From Desulfobacterium sp. (lineage in GTDB: Bacteria > Desulfobacterota > Desulfobacteria > Desulfobacterales > Desulfobacteraceae): DNA of 52,110 bases. Below are positions 16,716-24,512 of this stretch, one piece after another. Each line of letters starts with the position of its first letter. The stretch's first letter is position 1. A program made the position numbers and the translations under genes. The stretch spans positions 1-52,110 of the forward strand of contig JAQYWC010000018.1 in assembly GCA_030145245.1 (NCBI GenBank), written 5' to 3'. Below the pieces are notes generated by a model that saw nothing but the letters and a program-made list of their open reading frames with translations, searched no databases and was not told where the DNA came from.

Positions 16716-18182
16716 ATGACACCGTCGTCCATAGAAGAAAGCGTGATCCACCCCATTGCAAATCCCAGGAGCATCGCCTTTTTCGGCGCCTCAAACAACT
16801 TTACCGCCATGGGAACCGCTATCATGGGATCCATACTCTCCCTGGGATACAAGGGCAACCTCTATCCCATCCATCCCAAAGAGGAGACGGTACAGGGTAT
16901 CCAGGCCTTTAAACAGGTCTCGGACCTTGCCCACGCCCCGGATCTGGCATTTATCGTGCTCCCCACCAAAATTGTCTGCCAGACCCTGGAGGCCTGCGGC
17001 CAAAAGGGAATCCGCCATGCCATCATTGTTTCCGCGGGGTTCAACGAGGTGGGAGGCGACGGAAAAGCGCTGCAAAACAAACTCACCGCCATTGCAGACA
17101 AATACGGTATCCGCTTTCTCGGGCCAAACTGTATCGGCGTGGTCAATTCCCACCAGAACCTCAATGCCACCTTTTTACCCTATGAAGCATCCAAGGGGTT
17201 CATCGGCATGGCCTCCCAGAGCGGCAGCTTCATCACCCAGATGTTCTCCTATATGGCCAGGTTCGGAATCGGTTTCAGCACGGGATTCAGTGTGGGCAAC
17301 GAAGCCAATGTGGACATTGTCGACTGCATGGAATACCTGGGTGCCTGCCCCCACACAAAGGTCATTGCCCTTTACATCGAATCCATCAGACGGGGACGCG
17401 CCTTTATCGAGGCAGCCAAAGCCATCATTCCCCACAAGCCAATCGTGGCCTTTTATGTGGGCGGATCGGAAGAAGGCGGACGGGCCGGTTTTTCCCATAC
17501 AGGCGCCCTTGCCGGACCCGATCCCCTGTACAACGGCGTGTTTCGCCAGAGCGGCATCATCCGGGCCCGGTCCATTGAAGAGATGTTTGATCTCTGCTAT
17601 GCCCTGGGTGCCTCCCCCCCTGCCCCGGGCAACCGGGTGATCATCCAGACCCATTCCGGCGGCCCGGGAGCTGTGGCAGCCGATGCCTGCGGCCGCAATG
17701 GGATAAAGCTGCCCCCCCTATCCCCCAAAACCCTGGAGAAATTAATGCCCCTTGTCCCCCACACGGGCAGTATGGCAAACCCGGTGGACCTGACCTTTTC
17801 GAAAAATCCACTGGATTTCTTTCAAACCATCCCCGGGATACTGCTGGAAGATGAAAACACGGACGGGCTTCTGGTCTATTTCCTGGCTTCCCCCGGCATG
17901 ATCCAAGTGGCGTTAAAAGGAATGGGGGTGCCCGGCGACCAGGCAGAAGAGCAGGCCAACGCCATCATCACCCAACAGGCCCACGCCATCGCAAACCTGC
18001 AGAAAGGCTCTCCAAAACCGATCATCGGCTATTCCTTCCTGACCCGGGACGACTCATTGCTCATCCGGGCGCTCCAGGATGCGGGAATGGTGGTTCTGCC
18101 AAGCCCTGAACGGGGGGCCCGGGCCATGTGGGCCCTGACAGAGTATAAACGGCTGAAAGAGAAGCTCCTGGCAAGCACCTGA
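16716..18182 (+). CDS. ADP-forming acyl-CoA synthetase, CoA-binding (alpha) subunit
   Basis: 488 aa. A CoA-binding Rossmann domain (about 10-140, NPRSIAFFGASNNFTAMG and FLGPNCIGVVN) is followed by two succinyl-CoA-ligase-like domains. The phospho-accepting His lies in GFSHTGALAG. GGPGAVAADACGRNG marks the second ligase domain. Start ATG 16716 is supported by AGGA at about 9 bases; a TTG at 16680 would add 12 residues without support. Forms a heteromer with the upstream ATP-grasp subunit. Acetyl-CoA, aryl-CoA or other acyl-CoA substrates cannot be told apart from sequence. Confidence 0.9.
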   Translation: MTPSSIEESVIHPIANPRSIAFFGASNNFTAMGTAIMGSILSLGYKGNLYPIHPKEETVQGIQAFKQVSDLAHAPDLAFIVLPTKIVCQTLEACGQKGIRHAIIVSAGFNEVGGDGKALQNKLTAIADKYGIRFLGPNCIGVVNSHQNLNATFLPYEASKGFIGMASQSGSFITQMFSYMARFGIGFSTGFSVGNEANVDIVDCMEYLGACPHTKVIALYIESIRRGRAFIEAAKAIIPHKPIVAFYVGGSEEGGRAGFSHTGALAGPDPLYNGVFRQSGIIRARSIEEMFDLCYALGASPPAPGNRVIIQTHSGGPGAVAADACGRNGIKLPPLSPKTLEKLMPLVPHTGSMANPVDLTFSKNPLDFFQTIPGILLEDENTDGLLVYFLASPGMIQVALKGMGVPGDQAEEQANAIITQQAHAIANLQKGSPKPIIGYSFLTRDDSLLIRALQDAGMVVLPSPERGARAMWALTEYKRLKEKLLAST

Positions 18183-18288
18183 ATGGATTCTGATCGCTCA
18201 GGGCGTCATTGCGCTTCCGGCAAGCACATGGAACATCTTCGTATCAAAGGGACCTGTGGCACAGGATCGGCATTACTAGCACAATGGG

Positions 18289-19071
18289 CTATTCAAATGG
18301 CGAGGGATTTATCGGTTTTCTCATTATCTTTTCAAAAGTACCGTCTTTTTGCATCTGTAACAGGGTCCTGTCGATGTCTGACAGCCTTGGGGCGAGGAAT
18401 GACTTTTTGGATATCCCGAAATACAATGTGTTCCTGTAAATGGGTTTGCCGGCAGCTTTTAATTTACCCCTGCATTGAGGTCTTATTTTCATGAGGGAAT
18501 CTGCATTTGCCTGACCCAGGAGAATAAGATCGACTCTTCCTGACAGTAATTTATCAATATTCATCAGGTCGGTTGGCACTTCCTGAGTTTTAAACTGATA
18601 TTTCCTCACTGCATCCTCCCAGGCTTTTCCGTATTGGTATCCGATTACGGTACCGATCTCATATTCTTTTAAGTCCTCCCACCCATGCCATTCAAATTTT
18701 ATCCATTTGGCGGGATAGTAGATAAGTATATCCTCTTTTACTATCGGGACTGTGGGGAAGAGCATATACCCGGCCCGTTCTTCATTTTTCCCCACCATCA
18801 GGACAACATCGCTCATCCCGGTTTCGATTCTCGTTAATGCCCGCTTAAACGGATAAATGGTGACAACGGTCCGGAGATCAAGACGGCTGAAGAGCTCTTC
18901 CACAAGTTCAACGGCTATCCCTCCGGTGGGGGTCCCTGTTTTTCCTTCTGTCCACGGCGGCCAGGGATCAGTTGCAACCTTGACAACAGGAGGATCTGCA
19001 GCAGTTGTGCAAAAGACATAACAGATCAGAAAAAACAAATTACATATCAGGAAAAGGATTGTTCTATTCAT
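18289..19071 (-). CDS. Periplasmic solute-binding protein, family 3 type, orphan
   Basis: 260-aa secreted binding protein. A signal peptide (about 1-25, MNRTILFLICNLFF start) precedes a PBP type II fold beginning VVKVATDPWPPWTEGKTG and TGGIAVELVEELFSRL, the usual family 3 opening. Conserved second-lobe text includes EYEIGTVIGYQYGKAW. No permease or ATPase is adjacent, so it may feed a distant transporter or a sensor kinase rather than an importer. Start has AGGAG at 5 bases. It diverges from the gene at 19336 with a 264-base spacer in which I see no clear operator. Confidence 0.8.
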   Translation of the reverse strand: MNRTILFLICNLFFLICYVFCTTAADPPVVKVATDPWPPWTEGKTGTPTGGIAVELVEELFSRLDLRTVVTIYPFKRALTRIETGMSDVVLMVGKNEERAGYMLFPTVPIVKEDILIYYPAKWIKFEWHGWEDLKEYEIGTVIGYQYGKAWEDAVRKYQFKTQEVPTDLMNIDKLLSGRVDLILLGQANADSLMKIRPQCRGKLKAAGKPIYRNTLYFGISKKSFLAPRLSDIDRTLLQMQKDGTFEKIMRKPINPSPFE

Positions 19072-19335
19072 GTCTGCTCCTGCTTATATTTAAGCGGTAT
19101 AACATATACATAACATGAACCGGACATCCTGGCCAGCGGAGGATGGCGTTCACCAGATCACAGGTTCTCTTGCCCCAGGGCATTCCTTAAGGCCAACCCG
19201 AAAAGATCCTTATACATGGGGAAACATCTGATTGTTTTTTCATCTTGATATCCTGTTTTCAATTATGTTATCTATTCAAATACCTGTCGCGAAATACAAA
19301 ACAGATTCAGAGACTTGCCTCTATGGGGAGACACC

Positions 19336-20328
19336 ATGAAGATAAATTCCTTTTATATTTTGTTGCCTGCCATTTTTTTGTTCTTGTTTAACAGTGCTGC
19401 AATATCAGGAGACAGGTCCATCCTGATCATTGAAAGCTACCACACTGAAAACCCCTGGGACAAAAGTTACATCCAGGGCATCAAGGAAAACATGCCGGGA
19501 AATTATGTGTTTCACATATTTCAGATGGACACCAAGCGTATTCCTGAATCTGAGTATGAAAAAAGCGCCCAAAAAGGCTGGGATTTTTATCTTGAAAAAA
19601 AACCGGATCTTGTTTTTCTCGGGGATGACAATGCCTTAAAGTTTTTAGCTTATCGGTTTGCCAGGGAGAAAACCCCTGTTGTCTTTTTAGGAATCAACAA
19701 GAACCCGAGAACCTATGGCGTTACAGCATCAGCCAATTTTACCGGTGTCCTTGAAAGGCCCCTGTTGAAAAGATCCATCGTTGAAATGAATAAACTTTTA
19801 AAGTTTAAAAAGGTTATGGTTTTATTTGATTCAGGGGAAACCGCCAGGGTTACGCTTGACGAAACATTCTACGGACAGAAAAAAATAACAATCAGCAATA
19901 TCGACATTCATTTAAAACTGATTGGATCTTGGGAAACCTGGCAGAAAACCGTTAAAGAAGCTAAAAACAATGGGTATGATGCCATGATAATCGGGCTATA
20001 CCATACCATTATGGATAAAAACAACACTCATATTGATGCTGAAAGCGTTCTTAACTGGACGTCAAGAAACACGCCGATTCCGCCTTTCGCATTCTGGGAT
20101 TTTGCAGTGGGCCCGGGAAAGGCGATCGGCGGCCTGACTCTTTTCGGCAAAACACAAGGACAGACTGCGGCAGAGATGGCCAATAAAATCCTGAATGGCA
20201 CACCACCCAATACGATTCAGGTCATCCATGGAAAAAAAGGCAAGCTGTTATTTAGTAAATCTCAATTGAAAAAACATCACATCAGGCTGCCGGAAGAAAT
20301 TGCTTTAAAGGCAACATTGATTGATTAG
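19336..20328 (+). CDS. ABC-transporter-type periplasmic substrate-binding protein (PF04392-like), orphan
   Basis: 330-aa secreted protein with signal peptide MKINSFYILLPAIFLFLF. The mature part starts RSILIIESYHTENPWDKSY, with 'FHIFQMDTKRIPESEYE' and 'KPDLVFLGDDNALKFLA', typical of ABC substrate-binding proteins of the PF04392 group that often accompany sensor kinases. No transport subunits are adjacent. GGGGAG at 5 bases supports ATG 19336; a frame from 19315 exists but has no ribosome site. It could deliver a signal to one of the nearby kinases; that is speculation. Confidence 0.75.
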   Translation: MKINSFYILLPAIFLFLFNSAAISGDRSILIIESYHTENPWDKSYIQGIKENMPGNYVFHIFQMDTKRIPESEYEKSAQKGWDFYLEKKPDLVFLGDDNALKFLAYRFAREKTPVVFLGINKNPRTYGVTASANFTGVLERPLLKRSIVEMNKLLKFKKVMVLFDSGETARVTLDETFYGQKKITISNIDIHLKLIGSWETWQKTVKEAKNNGYDAMIIGLYHTIMDKNNTHIDAESVLNWTSRNTPIPPFAFWDFAVGPGKAIGGLTLFGKTQGQTAAEMANKILNGTPPNTIQVIHGKKGKLLFSKSQLKKHHIRLPEEIALKATLID

Positions 20329-20332
20329 CTGA

Positions 20333-20812
20333 TCACAGGGTATCTTGCCTCAGGGCATTTCTTGTGGCCCTGTCCACAAGGGAGAAAAGCCTGTCGATCC
20401 CATCTTTTTGATTCGAGGCCTTATGTCCGTGCACTTTCACAAAAGTGCAGTCCAAGGGATCGGTCACCCTGTAAAATTCCCGGTACAGCTTAGAATTGGT
20501 GAGTCGCTTATTTTTCTTTGACCGGTAACCATTCCGCTCAAACCGGCCCCGCCTGCCCGGTAAGCCAATGATGTTCTGGGAATCCGTATAGGCAATCACC
20601 CTGCGCCCTGCTGCCGGGATATCGCCCAGGGCCCATAACAGGGTCTGCAATTCCAGTTTTGTTGAAGAGGTCTGCTCAAATCGTTTCACCTTCACCCTCG
20701 TTCGCAAGGAATCCAGGGAATGCTCCTCTTCAGGCACGGCCAGGTACGCTCCATATCCGATATTTGAATGGGGGTTCACGCTTCCATCGGTGAACAGAAT
20801 CAGATCCCCCAT
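20333..20812 (-). CDS. Ribonuclease HI-like nuclease
   Basis: 159 aa with an RNase H fold: FTDGSVNP (first Asp), STKLELQTLLWAL (Glu), IAYTDSQNI (Asp) and a final Asp in FSLVDRATRNAL, so the four metal ligands are all present. It would cut RNA in RNA-DNA hybrids. It differs from classic RnhA in the middle, with a basic stretch (FERNGYRSKKNKRL) and KVHGHKA. Start 20812 has AGGAG at 7 bases; a longer frame to 20839 lacks one. It follows the permease gene by 36 bases on the same strand and converges with the binding-protein gene, 4 bases away. Confidence 0.85.
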   Translation of the reverse strand: MGDLILFTDGSVNPHSNIGYGAYLAVPEEEHSLDSLRTRVKVKRFEQTSSTKLELQTLLWALGDIPAAGRRVIAYTDSQNIIGLPGRRGRFERNGYRSKKNKRLTNSKLYREFYRVTDPLDCTFVKVHGHKASNQKDGIDRLFSLVDRATRNALRQDTL

Positions 20813-20848
20813 AAAAAAGCTCCTGGACAAGGAGCGCACACACCGTTA

Positions 20849-22645
20849 TCAGCTTGCATATTTCCGTTCAAGTTTCCTTGCCCCAAGACTCATGCTGTAA
20901 CAGCATACAAAGTAGAGGAATCCGATGGAGATATAGAACTCAAAGGGATAGATCATGAGTCTGCTGCTGATGGTTTGGGAAACGGTGGTCAGCTCGAATA
21001 CGCCGATGATATAGGCAAGGGAGGTGTCCTTGAAAATGGTGATAAACTGTCCCACAATGGCAGGAATCATCAGTTTAAGGGCCTGGGGCAGAACAACATG
21101 ACGCATGGTCTGGAACCCTGAAAGCCCGGATGCCCTTGCCGCTTCGGTCTGGCCGGATGGTATGGCCTGGATGCCGGCTCTCACGATCTCGGCAAGATAG
21201 GCGCCTGAAAAGATGATGAAGGCAAGGGTTGCGCTCCAGAACACATTGATATCCATGCCCGTGATGATGGGAGAGAAAAAGTATACCCAAAAGATCACCA
21301 GGATAAGGGGATTGCCGCGGATGATCTCGATATAGAGCACTGCAGGGGTGTTGATGTAGGGATTTTTTGACAGCCGTGCAATGCCCACGGCAAGGCCGAT
21401 GAAAAAACTGACGGAAATTGAGATGACGGCCATGAGGAAACTGATGGAAAGACCGCCCAGTCCGTTAAAGAACTCGCCGCTTTCGGCTCCCGCAGGATAG
21501 ATCCAGATCAGCAGGGAAACAAAATTGCCTTTAATGACGCCCCAGTTGAAATTGATCAGCCCTTTGACGGAAAGCACCAGGATGGAGATAATGAGGGCAA
21601 GTAATATGCCCTTGAACGTCATGGTCAGAACGGCGATGACCCTGTTGAAAAAGAGCTTTAAGGGTGAGACCGTTGCTGAAATCTCTATCTCGTCATCGGT
21701 CTGGGAACGGATTTTCTGGGTAAAATACTGCATGGCGCCGGGCAGGATCCGGATCAGCATAAGAACAGGGGCGACCATTTTACTTAAAAGGATGTCAAAG
21801 AGATTGAGCTTCTTTGCCGGCCCGATCTTGAGATGATGGCCCACGGAGTTCATGACAAGGCTGATTCCCAGGGAAAGCGAAAGATAGATGACGCTTGCAG
21901 CCGTTGTTGCTTCAAATCCCTTGAAGGTAAAGGATTCGATCTGCTGGAACTGCCAGCACAGCTCTCCGACCCCAATGGTCATGGCCAGGGAGGAGTTTTT
22001 CATGTTGTTCAGAAATTCACTGCCAAGGGGCGGAATGATCACCCGGAACGCCTGGGGAAGAATCACATACCGCAAGGTCTGCACGGTTGAAAGCCCGGAA
22101 GCCACGGCTGCTTCAGTATGGCCTTTGGGTACGGACTGAATCCCTGCCCGCACGATCTCTGCAATATAGGCACCGGTATAGATGGAAAGCCCGAGGATGG
22201 ATGCCACGAATTCAAAATTGTGATTGTTGAGAAAGGAGACCCAGGCCTCCGGCAGCATCAGAGGAAATGCAAAATACCAGAAGAACATCTGCACAAGAAG
22301 GGGGGTGTTTCTGAACAGCTCCACATAACAGGTGGCAAGCCAGTTGAACGGCTTGAACAAAGAGAGCCGTCCGATTCCAAAGATGGTTCCCAGACCCAGG
22401 GCAAAAAGCGCGGAGATAACGGATATCTTTATGGTCAGCAACAGGCCGCGAAGCAGCCACAACCCGAAAATTTCCTTATAGGTCTGATTCTTTTCATAGA
22501 TCACGGCCCAATGAAAATCATACCCCATATCAGCATTGCTGAAAATGAGATAAATGATCAGAGCCAGTCCAACGACGACGCCGCACTGCTTAAGCAAGTA
22601 AATAAAGTTCGCCGAGCCCTCTCCTTTTACAGAAGCACTTCCCAT
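20849..22645 (-). CDS. Polar amino-acid ABC permease, two permease domains fused
   Basis: 598 aa, about twice the normal HisM/GltJ length. Each half holds a complete permease domain with its own ATPase-docking EAA loop: EAAVASGLSTVQTLRYVILP (about residue 178) and EAARASGLSGFQTMRHVVLP (about 505). An N-terminal hydrophobic helix and a central linker (about 300-330) separate the parts. The fusion lets one polypeptide form both membrane halves of the importer, replacing GltJ and GltK. It is downstream of the binding-protein and ATPase genes; a strong hairpin at 22694-22722 lies before it. Substrate is probably glutamate, aspartate or another polar amino acid. Confidence 0.9.
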   Translation of the reverse strand: MGSASVKGEGSANFIYLLKQCGVVVGLALIIYLIFSNADMGYDFHWAVIYEKNQTYKEIFGLWLLRGLLLTIKISVISALFALGLGTIFGIGRLSLFKPFNWLATCYVELFRNTPLLVQMFFWYFAFPLMLPEAWVSFLNNHNFEFVASILGLSIYTGAYIAEIVRAGIQSVPKGHTEAAVASGLSTVQTLRYVILPQAFRVIIPPLGSEFLNNMKNSSLAMTIGVGELCWQFQQIESFTFKGFEATTAASVIYLSLSLGISLVMNSVGHHLKIGPAKKLNLFDILLSKMVAPVLMLIRILPGAMQYFTQKIRSQTDDEIEISATVSPLKLFFNRVIAVLTMTFKGILLALIISILVLSVKGLINFNWGVIKGNFVSLLIWIYPAGAESGEFFNGLGGLSISFLMAVISISVSFFIGLAVGIARLSKNPYINTPAVLYIEIIRGNPLILVIFWVYFFSPIITGMDINVFWSATLAFIIFSGAYLAEIVRAGIQAIPSGQTEAARASGLSGFQTMRHVVLPQALKLMIPAIVGQFITIFKDTSLAYIIGVFELTTVSQTISSRLMIYPFEFYISIGFLYFVCCYSMSLGARKLERKYAS

Positions 22646-22693
22646 GGAGAATACCTTAAAAATTAGTCAATGGATATATCAATTGGACAAAGA

Positions 22694-22722
22694 CGGGACT
22701 GCCCCGGGGGGGGGCAGTCCCG
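22694..22722 (-). terminator. Strong hairpin between binding-protein and permease genes
   Basis: Perfect 12-base arms (22694-22705 and 22711-22722, CGGGACTGCCCC type) around a loop of five identical bases. The following T-run is poor, so it is more likely an attenuator or mRNA-stabilising element that keeps binding protein in excess over permease, a known pattern in such operons. Confidence 0.6.
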
Positions 22723-22759
22723 CAAAACAAACCGGAAACTTAAGATTAACCTGAGCTCC

Positions 22760-23611
22760 CTATGGCCACATTTCGATCTGCTCGGTCAGGGGGAAATAGT
22801 AGTCTGTGTCAGGACCATACCATTTGTTGTAAACGGCATGGTATGTACCGTCGTTCCACATATCCTGGAGTGCGAAGTTGATGGCGTCCCTCCAGGCACT
22901 GTCGTCCTGGGGAACTCCCATTCCGTAAGGCTCGTTGCTGATAAAATCGCCGATGAGCTCAAATTTGCCGGGCATTTTAGCAGCATAACCCAGAAGGATG
23001 GTGCTGTCCGTTGACCATGCTTCCACCTTACCCTGACTCAGGGCAAGAAAACAGTCGGCAGCGGTCTGGAAACTTACGATGTTCTTGTCGGTCTCTGTAT
23101 CACCAAGGGATTTATAAAGGTTGGCAAGGTTTTTCTCACTGGTGGTACCCTGCATGGCACAGGCCCGTTTTCCAACCAGATCTTTGATGCTGGCATATTT
23201 GCCTTTCTTGACCATGATTTTCTGGCCATCAAAGAAATAGGTGATGGAGAAATCAATGGACTTATCCCTCTCCCGTTTGTGGGTCATGTTGGAAGTACTG
23301 ATATCGATCCGGCCCGATGTCAGGAAGGAGATCCTGGTCTTGTTGTTCACCTTGACTTTTTTTAACTTAAGTTCTTTTCCCACATAAGGAGTAAGATGCT
23401 TTACTACTTCTGCCGCGACATCGACATCAAATCCAACCCACTGGTTCTTGGCATTGTAAAAGGCCGCCGGAATACTGTTGAACTGAAGTCCGATGTTTAC
23501 GACACCGGTCTCCTTAACACGGTCAAATACAGGACCGGCAAACGAGGTCCCAGCAAAAAACAGAGTAGAAATCAAAATCGAGAGCAATACAACTTTTCTT
23601 GTCATGCGCAT
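22760..23611 (-). CDS. Amino-acid ABC transporter periplasmic binding protein (family 3)
   Basis: 283 aa. Signal peptide MRMTRKVVLLSILIST... ends near FAG. The mature domain opens FDRVKETGVVNIGLQ, contains GFDVDVAAEVVKHL, RISFLTSGRIDISTSNMTHKRERDKSI and FFDGQKIMVKKGK, all typical of GltI/FliY-type binding proteins. Start 23611 has AAGGAG with an 8-base spacer; a frame to 23845 extends far upstream without support. The middle gene of an operon ATPase, binding protein, permease. Confidence 0.9.
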   Translation of the reverse strand: MRMTRKVVLLSILISTLFFAGTSFAGPVFDRVKETGVVNIGLQFNSIPAAFYNAKNQWVGFDVDVAAEVVKHLTPYVGKELKLKKVKVNNKTRISFLTSGRIDISTSNMTHKRERDKSIDFSITYFFDGQKIMVKKGKYASIKDLVGKRACAMQGTTSEKNLANLYKSLGDTETDKNIVSFQTAADCFLALSQGKVEAWSTDSTILLGYAAKMPGKFELIGDFISNEPYGMGVPQDDSAWRDAINFALQDMWNDGTYHAVYNKWYGPDTDYYFPLTEQIEMWP

Positions 23612-23696
23612 TAAAAAATCTCCTTCTATGGTGTTTTTGTATGTGTCGAACAAACCAAGGTCTCTTCGACTGATACTATCTATCTCCCCCTGGACA

Positions 23697-24425
23697 TCAG
23701 TGGGAAAGGATCTTACTGAGGAACTGTCGGGTCCGTTCATTTTCAGGATTATTGAAAAATTCCTCAGGGGAATTTGTCTCAACAATGACTCCTGAATCCA
23801 TGAAAACCACTTCATTGGCAACTTCCCGTGCAAACCCCATCTCATGGGTTACCACGATCATAGTCATCCCCTCCCGGGCAAGATTTCGCATGACATCCAG
23901 CACTTCGTTGATCATTTCCGGATCAAGGGCCGAGGTGGGTTCGTCAAACAGCATGATCTTGGGCTGCATGGCAAGCCCCCTTGCAATGGCCACCCGCTGC
24001 TGCTGGCCTCCGGACAATTGGGAAGGATAGGAGTCGGCCTTCTCATGGATCCCGACCTTTTCAAGGAGAGCCATGGCAATATCCTTTGCCTCGCCCTTGG
24101 AATACTTCCTCACCTTAAGGGGCGCAAGGGTTATGTTCTCAAGCACGGTCATGTGGGGATAGAGATTAAATTGCTGGAATACGAAACCGGCTTCGGTCCT
24201 GAGCCGGGTCAGGTTGGTCTGGGGATCATGGACCTTCATTCCATCAACGATTATTTCGCCGTTGTCAATGGGTTCCAGCTTGTTGATACAGCGAATCAAG
24301 GTACTTTTTCCGGAGCCGCTGGGCCCGCATACCACACTGACACCGCCAGGCGGAACATGGAAATCAATATCTTTAAGAACATGGAAAGGTCCGTACCATT
24401 TGTTAACTTTCTTAAACCGAATCAT
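23697..24425 (-). CDS. Amino-acid ABC transporter ATPase (GlnQ/GltL type)
   Basis: 242 aa ATPase. Walker [10 protein letters not shown] (about 34-42), Q-loop in [14 protein letters not shown], signature [16 protein letters not shown], Walker [16 protein letters not shown] and H-loop VVTHEMGFA are all intact. [16 protein letters not shown] is typical of polar amino-acid importers. First gene of the importer operon; the kinase gene at 24513-27737 lies upstream on the same strand, 87 bases away. An ATG at 24437 is an alternative start. Confidence 0.92.
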   Translation of the reverse strand: MIRFKKVNKWYGPFHVLKDIDFHVPPGGVSVVCGPSGSGKSTLIRCINKLEPIDNGEIIVDGMKVHDPQTNLTRLRTEAGFVFQQFNLYPHMTVLENITLAPLKVRKYSKGEAKDIAMALLEKVGIHEKADSYPSQLSGGQQQRVAIARGLAMQPKIMLFDEPTSALDPEMINEVLDVMRNLAREGMTMIVVTHEMGFAREVANEVVFMDSGVIVETNSPEEFFNNPENERTRQFLSKILSH

Positions 24426-24512
24426 CTGTAAACACATCCTGACTTAGTAAGTTATGTTAAAAGCAATTCCCATTAAACGACCTACATTAGCAGAATCGGA
24501 GTCCACTGACAA

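Noticed and set aside
16756-17640. Long alternative frame (294 codons) inside the acyl-CoA synthetase alpha gene
   Set aside because: Pro/Ser/Arg-rich content of a shifted GC-rich gene; the alpha subunit covers it with clear motifs.
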